Shown here piece by piece: positions 1-11,180 of a stretch of DNA of 64,000 nt. Each line of letters opens with the position of its first letter. The stretch's first letter is position 1. The translations under genes and the position numbers were made by a program. Source of the stretch: Schizophyllum amplum (Eukaryota > Basidiomycota > Agaricomycetes > Agaricales > Schizophyllaceae); NCBI GenBank assembly GCA_007026445.1, contig VDMD01000064.1, positions 1 through 64,000 of the forward strand, in the 5' to 3' direction. The notes below the pieces were generated by a model. It did not search any database. It saw only the letters and a list, made by a program, of their open reading frames with translations, and was not told where the DNA came from.

Positions 1-249
1 TCATAGAAGGCCAGCTAATATCCAAGCACCCAATATAATCATATAAGCACCATAAAAGACAGTATAGGGGCTAATACAACCCTAAAGGCTAGAAATATCT
101 AGTGCTAGAGATCTATAGTCTGTAGGAAAAGCTATAACCAGTCATATAAGCTGAAAGCAGCTATAACTAGAGATCTATAGTCTCTAGAAAACTTGGGAAA
201 ATCCACTAACATATCCTAGGAAAGTTCCATGTAGGGACCAAGATTTCTA

Positions 250-1890
250 GGTAGCCGAGGCTGACGGGTACGGGTATACGGGGGTCGGGTACGGGTCGCA
301 ATTTGCTGACCCGTCAACCCGAGGTCAACCCGCGGGAAACCCTATGCAAACCCGTAAAAAATCAGCCATTTTGATCTTGTAGTCTTCTTTTTGTCAATAT
401 AACAGTGCTGTATCTTGCTGTATCCACATTCATTCTTCAACACTCCGACAGGAGCTCGAGAACAATCAGAAATGCGAGGCGGCGCATTGGCGGCGAGGCT
501 CGGCAATACGGCCCGGGCTGCCGACTCTTGCAATCAACACTTGTTCTCCTTCAACCATGACCACCACAGCGTCTCCGGCTGGCCCTGTACCTCTCCGTCC
601 TCATCCCTCACATCTACCGAGATCTAGACTGCCCGTAAAGTATTTTTTGACGCCAAGGCCCACCGCGGCGTCGACAGAGGGGATGACGCGCTCAAGAGCG
701 CGGGCCGCTGCGCGGACGCGCTGCAGGTGCGCGGCCGGCCATGCCCTGCACTTGGTCATATGGCTAACGTCGTACTGTACAGCTAATACCGCGTGCAAAT
801 AGCAGCTGGCGCGCGAGCGTCCGCTCTGCACTCTCTACCGCTGCATGGCAACGCCTGCGCGCCGCGCGGTGACACATCGAGCAGCAGCCTTGTGCGTCCC
901 TTCAAGCTGGGCGATACCCTCCCCCCTACCCCAGCTGTGCACCCTGACGAGCGCCCACTGCTAGAGTACTCATTGCACTGGGCATTCGCGGTGCGGTACT
1001 TGGCGGGCCTGCACAACTGGGGGCTCTCTGCCCTCGCGAACGTGCCCAAGACGCATTGATACAACAGTCAACATTGACCGCGCGTGCCAACCATCCTGCC
1101 TATGCCCACCCCAACCACACAATTGCTGATCGCCGCACGTGTTTCTGCGCAAGGGGCTGCTACACGTTGATCGACGCGCCGCTCGCGTTCACGCAGCATC
1201 GTCCGGCATAACCCCCCCTCCCCTGCATCTACCATTATATGTACGGATCAAAGAATAATATAATGCTATTTTACAAGTCCTTTACGAGGCCCCAAAGGCG
1301 GGTTAGCCTGCAACCCGCGGGTAACCCGCAGAAACCCGCGTACCCTACCCGCGCTGCGGGTATGGGTTTGGTGAGGGTACGGGTACGGGTCGGCCCCAAA
1401 AACCCGGGGGTAGACCCCTGCCTTTCCCTATCCACATGACCTCCGGCAAACGCCGGTCACGCTTTGCAAATGTTTGATTTCCTCGTCCGTCAGAAATACA
1501 CTGGTATATTGTTTTTTTTACCCAACTTGTACAATCCAAACTTATATAGGCTCTTACCCATCCTACTGAGAGCACTGAGAGCCATGACTCTTGCCAGCTT
1601 CAGGCACTAGTTGAAGACAAGTTGAAGAGAAGCACGTGCCTTCCAGATTGGGCAAGAACAATGGGCCCGAGCCGTGTATACTATAGGCTCAACATAGGCA
1701 GGCATGCAATTTCAGGTCAGTATATAAGCTGTACCATAGTTTAGTTACTTGGATATAGCCCTCACAGTACATGCCACAGCCTGTGATGAATAATAATTAG
1801 GAGGGTCGACTTTCGGTTTAAGGCCCCCTCAGACCCCCCCTCCCTCCCCACCCCCGGTGCGCTATTTTTAGTTTCATCCCCCCTTGGTTA
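250..1890 (+). repeat. Dispersed repeat X1, non-coding
   Basis: This repeat is recognised by comparison with X2 (60,545-62,800), of which it is an inverted, diverged copy. Shared blocks in order are an ACCCGT-rich block (265-375), a module around 500-600 also present in the NTE elements, a hairpin (929-1022), a second ACCCGT/CGGGTA-rich block (1,285-1,436) and a pyrimidine-rich block (1,800-1,890). No reading frame is conserved between the two copies, so it is treated as non-coding. Exact ends and target duplication were not found. Bases 1-249 are AT-rich and hold nothing I recognise. Confidence 0.6.
929..1022 (+). repeat. SHR hairpin copy 1
   Basis: Outer arms CCCCAGCTGTGCA (929-941) and TGCACAACTGGGG (1010-1022) are complementary except for one position. 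The inner stem lies around 974-994 (GCACTG...CGGTGC). The layout is 5' arm, a bulge ending in ACTCATT, inner hairpin, 3' arm, the same as in six other copies in the window whose outer arms have different sequences. Confidence 0.7.
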
Positions 1891-2068
1891 TTTTTCAAAA
1901 CTAATCGCCTGAACCTGCACACTAGGGCTGGGACAGACTGACAGTCAGAAGAAATCCTCATCCAAGAGGTCATCATCGGAGTCCTGTAAAATATCGGGCA
2001 GCCCCTCGACGCATCCTTCATCGATCTCCATAGGGCTCGGAAGTAGTCCGGCGGCCTTGGGGACATCT

Positions 2069-3015
2069 CAGCTGTGCTCGTAGGGTTATTGCGAAACACC
2101 CAAGCAACTGCTTGGCAGTGTATTGCAAAAATAGCGAATGACTTACTTGCACAGCCACATGCCCCTCCCGGGGCTTCCGGTGGGGGTCCCGGCCTTCGGG
2201 GGCATGCCGGGCGGTCCGCGCGTGGGCGCCTTATTAGGCAGGGGGCAGCGCGCGGCTCGCGTCGCGTGCCCGGCTCGCCTCCGCGCGCGCTGGGCGGGAT
2301 TGATGGCTCTTCCCAAACGGGAAGGGTGGTTGATCGCCGCCCGCGCGGGTTTGTGCGCGCGCACCGCCCCCCGCTGGTGCCGCCTCTGGCTGCTTGTAGG
2401 TCATACAGATCATGTATCAAGTGTATATAATGGTGGATCAAGTACGTAATGGGCCAAATAGTTAGATAACAAGGCAAAAAAGCACCTAAAGTGCGACGAA
2501 CATTTTCGCCAGCATTTGGGGGCGCGCGCACAGCACGTAAGAGACCGTGTGTGGGTGGTGGGTATATGCCAGTGTGGGGGAGGATATACAGAATATTTGA
2601 CTAGCCCGAGGAAGGGCTTGTCATCATATGAAGGGGGAACGCGGCGGGCGCGCGCGGGTAGCGCTGTTGGCAGCGGGAGGACGCGAGCGGGGCCGCCGCC
2701 GCTGCGCGGCTGGTATTTGACTGGCTGGGGGACCAATGCATGCGGAGGAGGGCGCTTGCACGGGCCGTGAAGGGCCAGGGAGGGTGAGAGGGGGTTTGAG
2801 TCGAGAGACGGTGGCGCGGGTGGCTGCGTAACGCCACCCAACGATGTGTGGGATTCCCATAATCCGTGGCTGTAACCAGCGAAACAGTTTGATCCAACCA
2901 TGGACTTAACCAAGGCTTGGTTATGCTCCCCAGGCTACCCAAGCCTAGTTTTGGCTTAGAGGTAGGCTTTATGTCAACAAGCCAATTCAGGCCCATTTAA
3001 GCAGGTTTTAAGGCA
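2069..3015 (+). mobile_element. Left end of an NTE-2-type element, truncated
   Basis: It begins with terminus CAGCTGTGCTCG and then matches the left subterminal region of NTE-2: the CAACTGCTTGGCAGT block, the CTCCCGGGGCTTCCGG block, a CGCCTTATTAGGCAG palindrome, and CTTCCCAAACGGGAAG near 2,310. A GACGAA...TTCGCC palindrome at 2,495-2,510 corresponds to those about 420 bp inside the other NTE ends. No matching right end follows, so the element is a fragment. Confidence 0.65.
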
Positions 3016-3185
3016 GGGAGGTGCCTATCTTGATGGCCAGACCAGTATATACAAGTATTAAATGTATTGGGATCAAATCCGGCCTTTGCCGCGCAGTTTT
3101 GAGCCACGCGACGTCCCGAAACTGCTTACGGGCTGCTCTGCTCGCTACTGCCCGTGCGGCACACCGCGCCCCTCAGCTCCTCGCT

Positions 3186-3540
3186 GCTGGCAGACCGCCC
3201 TTCACCTCCTGGCAGCTCTCGTCATGCTCCTGGACTCTCAGGCGGCAACTCGAGTGTCAGCTGCGGCAGCGCGTGCGGCTCCTGCCGGCGTTCCCTCGCG
3301 CTCCCGGCACCGCTCCTCCCGCGGCCCCCGGCTCGCTCTTGCTAAACCAGCGGCTCATGCAGCTCTTAGCGGCACTCGTCACGCTCCTGGACTCAGGCGG
3401 AAGCTGGTACGGCGGCAGCTTGTACAGCGGCAGCTCGTATGGCGGCAGCTCGCACGACCCCTGCTGGCTTCCTTCGCGCTCCCGGCATCGCTCCTCCCAC
3501 GCCCCGCGCTTCGCTCTTGCATCAGTAGCTTGCGTGCAGT
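3186..3540. repeat. Imperfect direct duplication of about 150 bp
   Basis: The segment starting CTCGTCATGCTCCTGGACTC near 3,216 recurs as CTCGTCACGCTCCTGGACTC near 3,373. Both run to a shared CTCCCGGCA(C/T)CGCTCCTCCC block. GC-rich reading frames across it are by-products of the duplication. Function is unknown. Confidence 0.6.
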
Positions 3541-3556
3541 AGATCCACACACCAGA

Positions 3557-3638
3557 CACCATCTCCCACCAAGGGCTACCCGCGAATTCCCGGTGCGGTG
3601 AGAACTCAAAGCGGTTCGCCCATGGCGAGAGGTAGGTG
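3557..3638 (-). repeat. SHR hairpin copy 2
   Basis: Core CGCGAATTCCCGGTGC (3,581-3,596) is the reverse orientation of the SHR core. The outer arms are weaker here: CACCATCTC (3,557-3,565) against GAGAGGTAGGTG (3,627-3,638). Confidence 0.5.
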
Positions 3639-3843
3639 CCCGGCGCAGGGGCCATCTACGCGCTCGCTATACCGATATCGTTCAGCTGGTCGATGCTCTT
3701 GCTCGCTTGCGCGCCGCGCACGTTGTCGCCGAGGTGCTGATTGTGTTGTTGTACGTATCGTCACCCATATCAATCTCGCGCTCCCGGTATTGCTCCATCC
3801 GCGCTCCCGTTGTCGTTCCTGCGCGCCGGACCGTGTCGGGCGT

Positions 3844-4700
3844 TCAGACCGAGGCGACGCCAGGCAGCTCCGCGGGTGTGGGCGTGTCTTTGCCCTTGTC
3901 AGCGGTCTCCTCGAAGCCGAGTAATGCCTGTGACTCTGCGAGCCACACGTTGGCCTTGTCATTCAGCTCCTGCCATCGTTCGAAGATGTGCCGCTTCGTC
4001 TTGCCCATAGGGCTGTTCCAAACGTTGCAGAAATGGTCACGCAGTTGGAGCCACATTGTGTGGTGCTTCAATGCGTATGCACGGGTGCTCGAATGATAGG
4101 CTGGGCTGCGACCCAGGTCAACATCGGCACGACGAAGCCATACATCCGCCTCCACTTCGAGACTGCGCAGACAGCGACGCATGTCTTTGCGTAGAAGCTC
4201 AGCTTCCTCGACCCAGCGGTCCTTGCGTGCCATAGCCTTTGCCCAGAGGTGTTGAATAGCTGCCCGTCCATTAGTAAAAGTGTGCCACATAAGTTCCATC
4301 GGCACTTACTCTTGTCAACGTCATCCTTGTCCACTGAAGCGTTGCCGGAATAGACACCATTGGCGGTCCATATCCACAACATTGTATGCTTGCTGGTAGA
4401 AACGTGGATGTGCCGCGCACGTTGACGCCCCGGCCGCAGCCAATTTGCGTGCCGCGTCATCGTCAGAGTCCACCAGCTCGCCCTCCAACTGCAGGTCCTT
4501 GGCGAGTAACTTCAGAAAGTCGGGGTCGTCGTCGCAGTTGCGTAGCTTGAGGATAGCCGCGCGGTGAGCGCGGTACGCCTCCGCATCAAAGTCTATGCTT
4601 TCTTGCAAGGTTGCGAGCATGGTACGCGCACGGGTGTTCTGCTTCTGTCCCGTTAACGTCTTGTTCCGATACTCGATGTAGTACTGCTTTGCATGTTGCT
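3844..4700 (-). pseudogene. KDZ transposase C-terminal remnant
   Basis: Two minus-strand frames (3,844-4,305 and 4,321-4,620) encode a helical region resembling the C-terminus of the intact KDZ transposase at 48.5-48.9 kb. Both have a basic A-A-R-R-W-type helix (here ARKDRWVEEAELLRKDMRR), then a tryptophan-containing segment, then a conserved AYA...H..M pattern. The transposase core is absent and the upstream side is cut by an NTE terminus at 4,709. The CxC2 fragment at 8.4-8.8 kb on the same strand is probably the N-terminal part of the same dead gene, separated by nested elements. Confidence 0.6.
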
Positions 4701-4708
4701 TCTTGCGC

Positions 4709-4923
4709 CAGCTGATGTCGTACCTCTATAGTAATACATACCGGCCACTATCGGGGGTCGTGTTGCAACACATACGATAAGGTCGTCGGGGCCGGCAAAC
4801 CCCGAAAAGGGCTCGTGGCGGTCTCCCGGGCGTTCGGGCATGTGCCTAGCGGTGGCACGCGTGCTCGCCTAATCGGGCGGCGGGCTCGCGTCGCGTGGGT
4901 GGCTCGCTCGCGCGCTCGCCGGG
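4709..4923 (+). mobile_element. Left end of an NTE-1-type element, fragment
   Basis: The terminus CAGCTGATGTCGTACCTC and the following 200 bp (CGGCCACTATCGGGGGTCG, GTGTTGCAACAC, GGGGCCGGCAAACCCCG) match the left end of NTE-1 at 11,661. It is cut at 4,923, where NTE-2 is inserted. Confidence 0.75.
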
Positions 4924-5944
4924 CAGCTGTGTCCGTAGGACCTTTGCAAAGGACCCAGGTAATTGCTTGGCAGTCAGTTGCAAATATAGCGAACTTCTTA
5001 TTTGCACAGCCACATCCCCCTCCCGGGGCTTCCGGTGGGGGTCCCGGGCTTCCGGGGGCGAGCCGGGCGATGTGCGCGTGCTCGCCTTATTAGGCAGCGC
5101 ACGGCGGGCGGCTCGCGTCGCGTGCCCGGCTCGCCCTCGCGCCCAACAGGCTGATGGCCTTTCCCGAAATGGAAGGGCGGCCGATCGCTGCTTGCGCGGG
5201 CCCTGCGCGCGCGCCGCTGCTGGCGGCGCTGCCTCTAATCGTCCAGGGCTCGTATATATCCTGATTATTATATAGATCAACTTGAATATGTATGTAAAAT
5301 GTAATATAACAGTGTAAATGAATGGGAAAAGCATTTGGAAACATGGCGAAATTTTTCGCCAACGCTCGGGGGCGCGCGCGGGACGCACGGGTGAGGGTGC
5401 AGGTCCGAGGTGTCTGTATGACGATGGGGGAGGTGAAGGGTGGTGGCAGCCGAGCCCAGGGACGGGCTCGTCGCGTTTGGGGTAGGTGGCGCGGGGGCGA
5501 TCGCTGCGTCGGCGTGACAGGGAAAGGCGGGAGCGCGGGGACGTGGGCGGCGTGCATGCGCATGCGCTTGCGGGCGGTCTGCGTGCGGGGTCACCAATGA
5601 AGGCGCCCGTGCAGCGTTGGGGCACGGCGCGGCGCGGAAGGACGACGGAGGCGGGGGCGCGGGTAGCCGCATGGCGCGCGCTCGCGTCGCCACCTCTTGC
5701 TTCCTGTGCACGCGCCAACGCCGCCAACACGTCGCGCGTAGTGTCTTAAGCCTACCAGGTAGGCGCGGGGAACACGGCGGCGTAGGGCGCGGCGGGTGAC
5801 GTGGGCGGGGTGTCGCCCTTGGTGCGTGTGGGGGAGGGCGATGGCGCGGTCAGCGAGGCGTTACGCGCAACCACAGGGGGAGGGGGAGGTTCGGGGGCTT
5901 GACGTCGCTGACCTGAGCGCCCATATTGCTGGGAGCACGCGAAG

Positions 5945-5981
5945 GAATGGCTGCAGAGCACCGGTCGCTCTGCAGCCATTC
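5945..5981. repeat. Perfect 15-bp-stem hairpin in NTE-2
   Basis: GAATGGCTGCAGAGC and GCTCTGCAGCCATTC are perfect inverted repeats around a 7-base loop. The homologous hairpin in NTE-1 (12,674-12,708) keeps the GGCTGCAG/CTGCAGCC part but pairs GCGCG with CGCGC where this one pairs AGC with GCT. Confidence 0.85.
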
Positions 5982-6158
5982 TGATATAGTCGTTAGTACA
6001 TTACTAGGTGCATATTGTAGTGCATGCACCTAATGGGAACTCCCCAGAGTCCCCCGCACCCCTATATCGAAGAGTTCGCGCCCATCGACGCGCTCTTGAG
6101 CGGGCGACGCGGCGCGGATGGCGGCGAGAGCAAAGGTCGACGCGTTACGTCACGTCAC

Positions 6159-6183
6159 GAACGCGCTCATTTCGAGCGCGTTC
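6159..6183. repeat. Conserved GAACGCG hairpin, NTE-2 copy
   Basis: GAACGCGCTC, loop ATTTC, GAGCGCGTTC: a perfect 10-bp stem. It is identical at 12,884-12,908 in NTE-1 and has compensated changes at 16,241-16,265 in NTE-3. Confidence 0.85.
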
Positions 6184-7146
6184 ACGGCGGGTCGTAACGC
6201 GATTGCCACTCGTCGTGCCCTAAGATCGCTCTCAAACTTTGTATGTAAGCTTAATATAAGATGTAGTCTATATACTTTAGCTCACTGTGTAGCCCTCATG
6301 CAAGGAACATAGCTGTATAGCATAGAGTTGCTCAATGTTCACTCTGCCAGATTACTGATCACCATCATCTGATTTATTTGAGCTGCTTGAGACCCTCTAA
6401 GTACTTGTATTCTGTCTAGTAGCTATGGCTCAGCATGCTCCAACTTTGACTGTAGTCAGGCCCTAAGATGGGAGCTCAGAATGGCTTACCCAGGAGCTTG
6501 TGAAGCAGTAGAATATACAACCTTCTCCTCAACAACTTTGAGGTCATATCAGGCCAATTTTCAACGGATTTCTTTCGTTTCTTTTTGTAAACAATGCTAA
6601 TGAATGTACTGTAGGCTCTCCGAGCCGCAAAAACGCTCGGAGATGATTCCGAAATGGCGCCGCCGTCGAGGCGCGCGTCCGCGGCGACGCCCGGCTTTCC
6701 GGTCCGACTCGCCGACCGTCTGCGAACAACGCATCTCAGCTCTCAACCACGACGATGCCGGCCGCCCGGTTGCCCGTTCCATCCCCTCGCCTTTAAATTC
6801 GACTCCGCGCCCCTCAAGATGAAGGTTTTAAGCCTACCCCGTGGCTCGGTAGGCTACAACGCGGATGACGTTGGAGGCGAGCGCGCGCGAGATGGCGCTG
6901 CAGGTGCGTCACTACCCCTGCAAACACCGCTTTTACTGATTATTGTACTCTATGCTACTGTAGCAGGTGCTTCAGCGAACGAGACGGCAAGCAGCGCGGC
7001 CACCGCGCGAAACATGGCGGCCCACACAGATCGGCGAGCGGCTCGCCTGACACGCGTCTCGCGCGACAGGCGTCCGTTCGTCGCTACCTCAAGCCATCCC
7101 ACACCCCTCATATCCAATCCCCCAAGTCCCTCACGTGTCCTACCCA

Positions 7147-7205
7147 CCAAGAGCAGAGCCCGTTGAAGACTCATTGCACCGGGACTTCCGGTGCTCTGCT
7201 CTTGG
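7147..7205 (+). repeat. SHR hairpin copy 3
   Basis: Outer arms CCAAGAGCAGAG (7,147-7,158) and CTCTGCTCTTGG (7,194-7,205) are perfectly complementary. The inner stem GCACCGG/CCGGTGC (7,176-7,194) has a 5-base loop. The unpaired 5' bulge contains GAAGACTCATT. This is the cleanest copy of the family. Confidence 0.85.
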
Positions 7206-8073
7206 CTGGAGACGCGTCGATAGGGCTCCTCGACACCACACCTACCGCAGCTGTGGTCACTGCATCGCCGGAGACACCCCACGCCACACCCCGCGCACTG
7301 CATCACACGCCAGCACGCGCCTATCCCCCTCCCCCCTCCCCCGAGCTGGTGCATGTGCAGGCGTGACAGCAGCTCTACGAGCTCTGTCGCCGCCTTGTGG
7401 TGCATCTCGCCGTCACGACGCGTCGAGAAACGCGTCAAAGACGGCGGCGCGTACACGCCCAGCGCGTACGCGCATGCGTAGCGCGCGCATGCTCGCGCTC
7501 GCAACGCACAGCAACGGCAAGCGCGCTTTGAGGCCCGTCCGCTGCACAACGCCCCTCCCCTCCTCCCCTTACATACCCGCATACTCTCGCCCACGCTTGC
7601 TTGCCCCACATCCGCGGCGCGGGCGCGACGCGTAGCGCGCGGCTTTTTCAACGCCTTTTTGTGCATTTTGTCCCTGTTTGCCCACCCTACGTATATAAGT
7701 ATCTATTTCTCAATATATATACATTGTTTTCCCAAGCCCCCGAGCGACGAATTGCCCCGACGCCGGCGGCGGCGGCGCGCGCGCACCTGCGCGAGTGCTG
7801 ATCAACCGCCCTTCCCTTTCGGGAAGGGCCATCAATCGCGCCCAACAGCCGCGAGGGCGAGCCGGGCACGCAACGCGAGCCGCCCGCCGCGCGCTGCCTA
7901 ATAAGGCGAGCACGCGCGGACTGCTCGGCACGCCCCCGAGGCCCGGGACCCCCACCGGAAGCCCCGGGAGGGGGATGTGGCTGTGCAAATAAGAGGTTCG
8001 CTAGATTTGCAACTGACTGCCAAGCAATTACTTGGGTCCTTTGCAAAGGGTCTACCGCCACAGGTGCGCCGGG

Positions 8074-8391
8074 CACCTGTAGACGTAGGCCTTTTGCAAA
8101 AGTACCTGGACTTTTCCGAGCAACGAATTGCAAAAGCTAGGGACCCCTACTCCACACAGCCACACACCCCTCCCAGGGATTCCGGCCGGGGCCCTGGCTC
8201 ACGGCGAGCTGCCGAGCCATGACCCCTAGGCAGCCCAAATAGGGCAGGGGCTCACGGGTCACCCGCCGTGCACGCCCGGCTCGCCCTCACACTTGCCGTG
8301 CACCATGTGCACTCCGCGTCGCCTTCCCGTTTGGGCGGCGCGGGCGATCGGCGTGCTCGGGGGCGTCGCGCGCGCCCGCCGCCGCCGTCGC
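8074..8391 (+). mobile_element. Left end of another NTE-2-type element
   Basis: Directly after the NTE-2 target duplication comes a new terminus, CACCTGTAGACGTAGG. It is followed by a diverged NTE-2 subterminal region (TTGCAAAAG repeats, CACACAGCCACAC, CTTCCCGTTTGGG). It ends where the KDZ remnant begins. No right end is seen. Confidence 0.6.
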
Positions 8392-8840
8392 TAGCGCTCC
8401 CGGTCACTCGGGGGTTGGTAAAAACATGTGTAGATGCCTGTCCATGACTGGAAACACGTCAGTGGCAGACGCGATCTACGATGACTGAGCTGAACAGACC
8501 TGTATGACATGAAGCGGCATAGACCTGTGTCGCTCAACGCAGCACTCCCGACACTGCAGGAAGTTGCCACACTCCCAACAGCAGAATATCTCCGAGACAG
8601 ATGTAGGGGAGGGTGGGTCAAGAGGTGGAAGCGGGGGATCTTCGTTGTCGCCTATTGTCGCGCCTGCTGCAGGCGGTGGATTCTCGCTGGACGCCACTGG
8701 TGCGCAGGCTGAAGGAGAGTATGTTGCCTGGCAGGTTGTGCACCGGGGATCGTCATGAGCGTATCGAAGTCCTTCCCCCCCACATCATCTCCTCAAGGAA
8801 GTCTTGCTGGGAGACTTCGCGCCAATTCTGAGTGCACGAT
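8392..8840 (-). pseudogene. KDZ transposase CxC2-region remnant
   Basis: Reading on the minus strand from about 8,840, an acceptor-like CTCAG is followed by codons for NWREVSQQDFLEEMM. This corresponds to WLPYRDEYLDEMVR at the start of the CxC2 region in the intact transposase. Further on come CCWECGNFLQCRECC and ERHRSMPLH, the cysteine/histidine cluster typical of the CxC2-like KDZ-associated domain. Frames shift between these blocks and the catalytic core is missing. The remnant is truncated at 8,392 by an NTE end. Confidence 0.65.
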
Positions 8841-9342
8841 GCGCTTCATGGTGATGAACTGAGCGCGGCTGCACGTCTCGCCCTGTCGTGGGAAGCGCCG
8901 CCATGGGCGCGCGCCAAGTTGACTTTTGGCCCGAAAATGGCCCCCAACTTCGTATATACGTTCGAAAGCTCTCGCTGAGATTTTCACTTTTCATATACCG
9001 ACCTCGAGACGATTTTTTGAAGAAAAACGAGCCCCCACGACGAAGTCCAAGCCTCATGTTCCGCCAAGAAAGGCAGGAGAGCCGGTCAAAGCACCTTTCC
9101 GCCAAAATCCGGCCGAGTGGGCCCAGCCGGCTACGCCTCTTGCGAGGAACGAGTCACGTGGTGTAGCCGGATGGGAACGAGCCTATCCTCGCACCAGATT
9201 GCGCCCACGTGAAGAGTAAATCTATGAAGACTGCAGCAGATATAGTACACAAGATACACGGGCTAATGTCAAAAGTCAAGATATACTGCAAAATACAACC
9301 GATGTGATTCCCTGCAACACCGCTTTGCGCGCGCCGTATTGT
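8841..9342. other. No gene recognised
   Basis: Mixed-composition sequence between the KDZ remnant and the four-exon gene. Short frames on both strands show no family signature and no conserved repeat elsewhere in the window. Confidence 0.4.
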
Positions 9343-10509
9343 CTACTCGTCGAGGCTCAGAGTCGACTCCTGCGAGGCGTCCCAAGGAGTCGTCGAGACA
9401 GCTGACATGGTGCCCCAGACAGCCGGGTTCCTGTGCACGGGCGAGCTGCCTGACGAGCTCGATGCCATATCCGAATCCAGGTTGTTGTCGTTGTCGGGGA
9501 AGAGCTCCTCGAACGTATATATCCTATGAGGCATCAGTCAGTGACCCATGATACAAGAGCCAGCATGCTTACCTTCCATCCTCGGGAACAACAGTTGAGC
9601 CTGCCACACTATATATGATGTCGAGCGGCGAAGGATCGCGCGTAAGACACCATAGCGTAACCCCACCCACAACGTTCTGCACCCCCGCAGATCGTGTGTT
9701 CACCGAGCGCTGCCGCGGCACATATGACGCGCTGATGCGCGTCGGGGGCACGTATGAGGGCAGGCCTTGACCGGCCAGAAAGCTTCTGTGAACACGGTGA
9801 GACATTTCTCTCATATGCAGCCATGGAACTCACCGGTACGCAGCGTCCCTCAGCTCATGAGGGTTCGATGGAACAGCCCGGCGGGGGTCCCAAGGGAACA
9901 GGCGTGTGCGGTCCTTGATAGAGCGCTGTATGAAGGCGCTGCTGTGTTCAAATGTCAGAGACAAGCGCGCCGCGGAAGGAGACACTGCGCACCGATATGT
10001 TTCGTGCAGTTCGCAACGACCGTGACGGACGAGGTCAACAAAGTCCAGCACACGGCCGTTAAGCTCGGCGTGCGCAACACGACTTTGTGATCTTGTAAGC
10101 ATAATGCACAGAGGGAAGGATGAATCAACTTACTAGTCAGCCAGTAGCTTTGCAGACACGGGTTGCGAACACGGGAGGTGGTAAGGTTCGTCCTTAACCG
10201 CGTCCTCGGCACGTCGGTGGCCATGGGCGGAGGGCTACCGGTCAATGAATCATCGGTGGAAGCCACGCTGCCGACGTCAGATGCGGAGTTGCTCGCCTCG
10301 GGATTGTCGAGAACATTGTACTTGCCGGCCAACAGGTCGGCGATGTTGACGTTGGGGAAAAAAATTTCGAACATGTCGGGATGTTCGCGTGCGAAGCTGG
10401 TCAGCTTGGGCAGGTCGGCGCGCCCGCCAGGCAGGTAGGCCATAGTCTGGCCGCCAATGGTTAGGACCTCGAAGGGCAACGAGTCACTGGGATCCGAAGG
10501 AGAGGTCAT
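9343..10509 (-). CDS. Four-exon gene of unknown function
   Basis: I do not recognise this protein. Exons on the minus strand are 10,509-10,134, about 10,080-9,834, 9,785-9,573 and 9,523-9,343, with a TAG stop at 9,343. Introns 2 and 3 have clear GTGAGT/GTAAGC donors and CACAG/CATAG acceptors, and their phases agree. Intron 1 (donor GTAAGT at 10,133) leaves a one-base phase conflict, so either a weak alternative donor (GTTGAT, two bases downstream) is used or the gene has a frameshift. The product would be about 335 residues: an N-terminal segment with LPFEVLTIGGQTMAYLPGG and an EHPDMFEIFFPN stretch, a Ser/Thr-rich linker, and an acidic C-terminus (FEELFPDNDNN). The start at 10,509 was chosen because the upstream in-frame stretch to 10,680 is low complexity; translation could begin there. 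It lies next to a dead KDZ gene and may be old KDZ cargo or a host gene. Confidence 0.5.
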
Positions 10510-10894
10510 TGTGGATGGGGGGATGGAGGGAGAAAGCAAGACGAGGGAGTTAGATGGCGCTTCTTGACGGGCGGAAACAAGGCGCGATGCAGGGGCGTGC
10601 CGCACGTGCAGCGGTGGTTCAACATTGGTTCCCACGGTTGACTTTGTGCCGCTCCGCAGAAGACTCGTGAATAGGGACACAGCAAGTCCGTTCTGACCTT
10701 CGGAAACGGTTGCATTTGGTACAGGCTGGCGGATGACCTCAGGCGCCGGTTTTATGATGATATTTGCTAAGCTTCAGTGTAGAGCGCCGTCTTGTTGTAG
10801 GATGGCCATTGTACTCCTCGCGTTATTCCTTCCGGATTTATGATCATTACACATAGAGCCTTACGAAACATCAGAGACTTTGGTGTTCTAGGCG
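10510..10894. other. Spacer without recognised features
   Basis: Upstream flank of the four-exon gene. It may contain its promoter, but no element can be assigned from sequence alone. Confidence 0.4.
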
Positions 10895-11180
10895 ATGTGT
10901 GGATGTCTAGACCTTGACAAGAAGCTCCGCAAGGGGAAGTTCGCTGACCGGGCCCGCCGCTGCGTATTCATCGGTTACGCACTCTCGGAGGGGACAAAAG
11001 GCTACAAGCTCCTGGAAGTCTCCACCGGCAAGATATTCACATCACGCCATGTCAAATTTGACGATGCCTCCTCCGCCCCAGCCGAGTTGCGCTCTGAAGA
11101 CGATGACGAGCAGTGGGAGGACTTCCGCAAGCATCTCCGCCCGCGCAACATCTCCTCACCACCTGATGATGACGAGGACA
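10885..11180 (+). pseudogene. Copia-3 integrase C-terminal fragment
   Basis: The frame encodes KLRKGKFADRARRCVFIGY, the conserved region after the copia integrase core (consensus K...R...C.F.GY). An SRHVKFDDAS-type segment and an acidic linker (SPPDDDEDM) follow. The fragment stops at 11,180 against a minus-strand LTR-B. The upstream catalytic part is missing. It is a different copia lineage from Copia-1 and Copia-2. Confidence 0.75.

Larger units (their letters stand above)
4924..8066 (+). mobile_element. NTE-2, complete 3.14-kb non-coding TIR element
   Basis: The ends are CAGCTGTGTCCGTAG (left) and, reading inward from the right, CACCTGTGGCGGTAG, followed by a long inverted repeat (CTTTGCAAAGGACCCA, GCAACTGACTGCCAAGC type). 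A 7-bp duplication CGCCGGG flanks it at 4,917-4,923 and 8,067-8,073. GC-rich subterminal regions of about 350 bp carry palindromes CGCCTTATTAGGC and CTTCCC...GGGAAG. The interior holds three hairpins (5,945, 6,159, 7,147) and a block at 6,690-6,780 shared with NTE-1, NTE-3 and the X repeats. No long frame resembles a transposase. I infer a non-autonomous element moved by a KDZ-type transposase, because its termini resemble those of the 18.4-kb KDZ element. Confidence 0.85.

Noticed and set aside
929..1022. SHR as a hammerhead, HDV-like or twister ribozyme
   Set aside because: The conserved CUGAUGA/GAAA, double-pseudoknot or twister internal-loop nucleotides are not visible; the layout fits none of them by eye.
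1818..2531. 237-codon minus-strand frame
   Set aside because: Crosses the X1 end, unrelated spacer and an NTE subterminal region; no conservation in other copies of either repeat.
4846..5730. 294-codon minus-strand frame and similar GC-rich frames in NTE elements
   Set aside because: They span the NTE-1/NTE-2 junction and are open on several frames because AT-rich stops are rare; not conserved between NTE copies.
7147..7205. SHR as a tRNA-derived sequence because of GTTCGA-like bases in the bulge
   Set aside because: No cloverleaf, no acceptor stem or A box; the GTTCGA bases are not kept in all copies.
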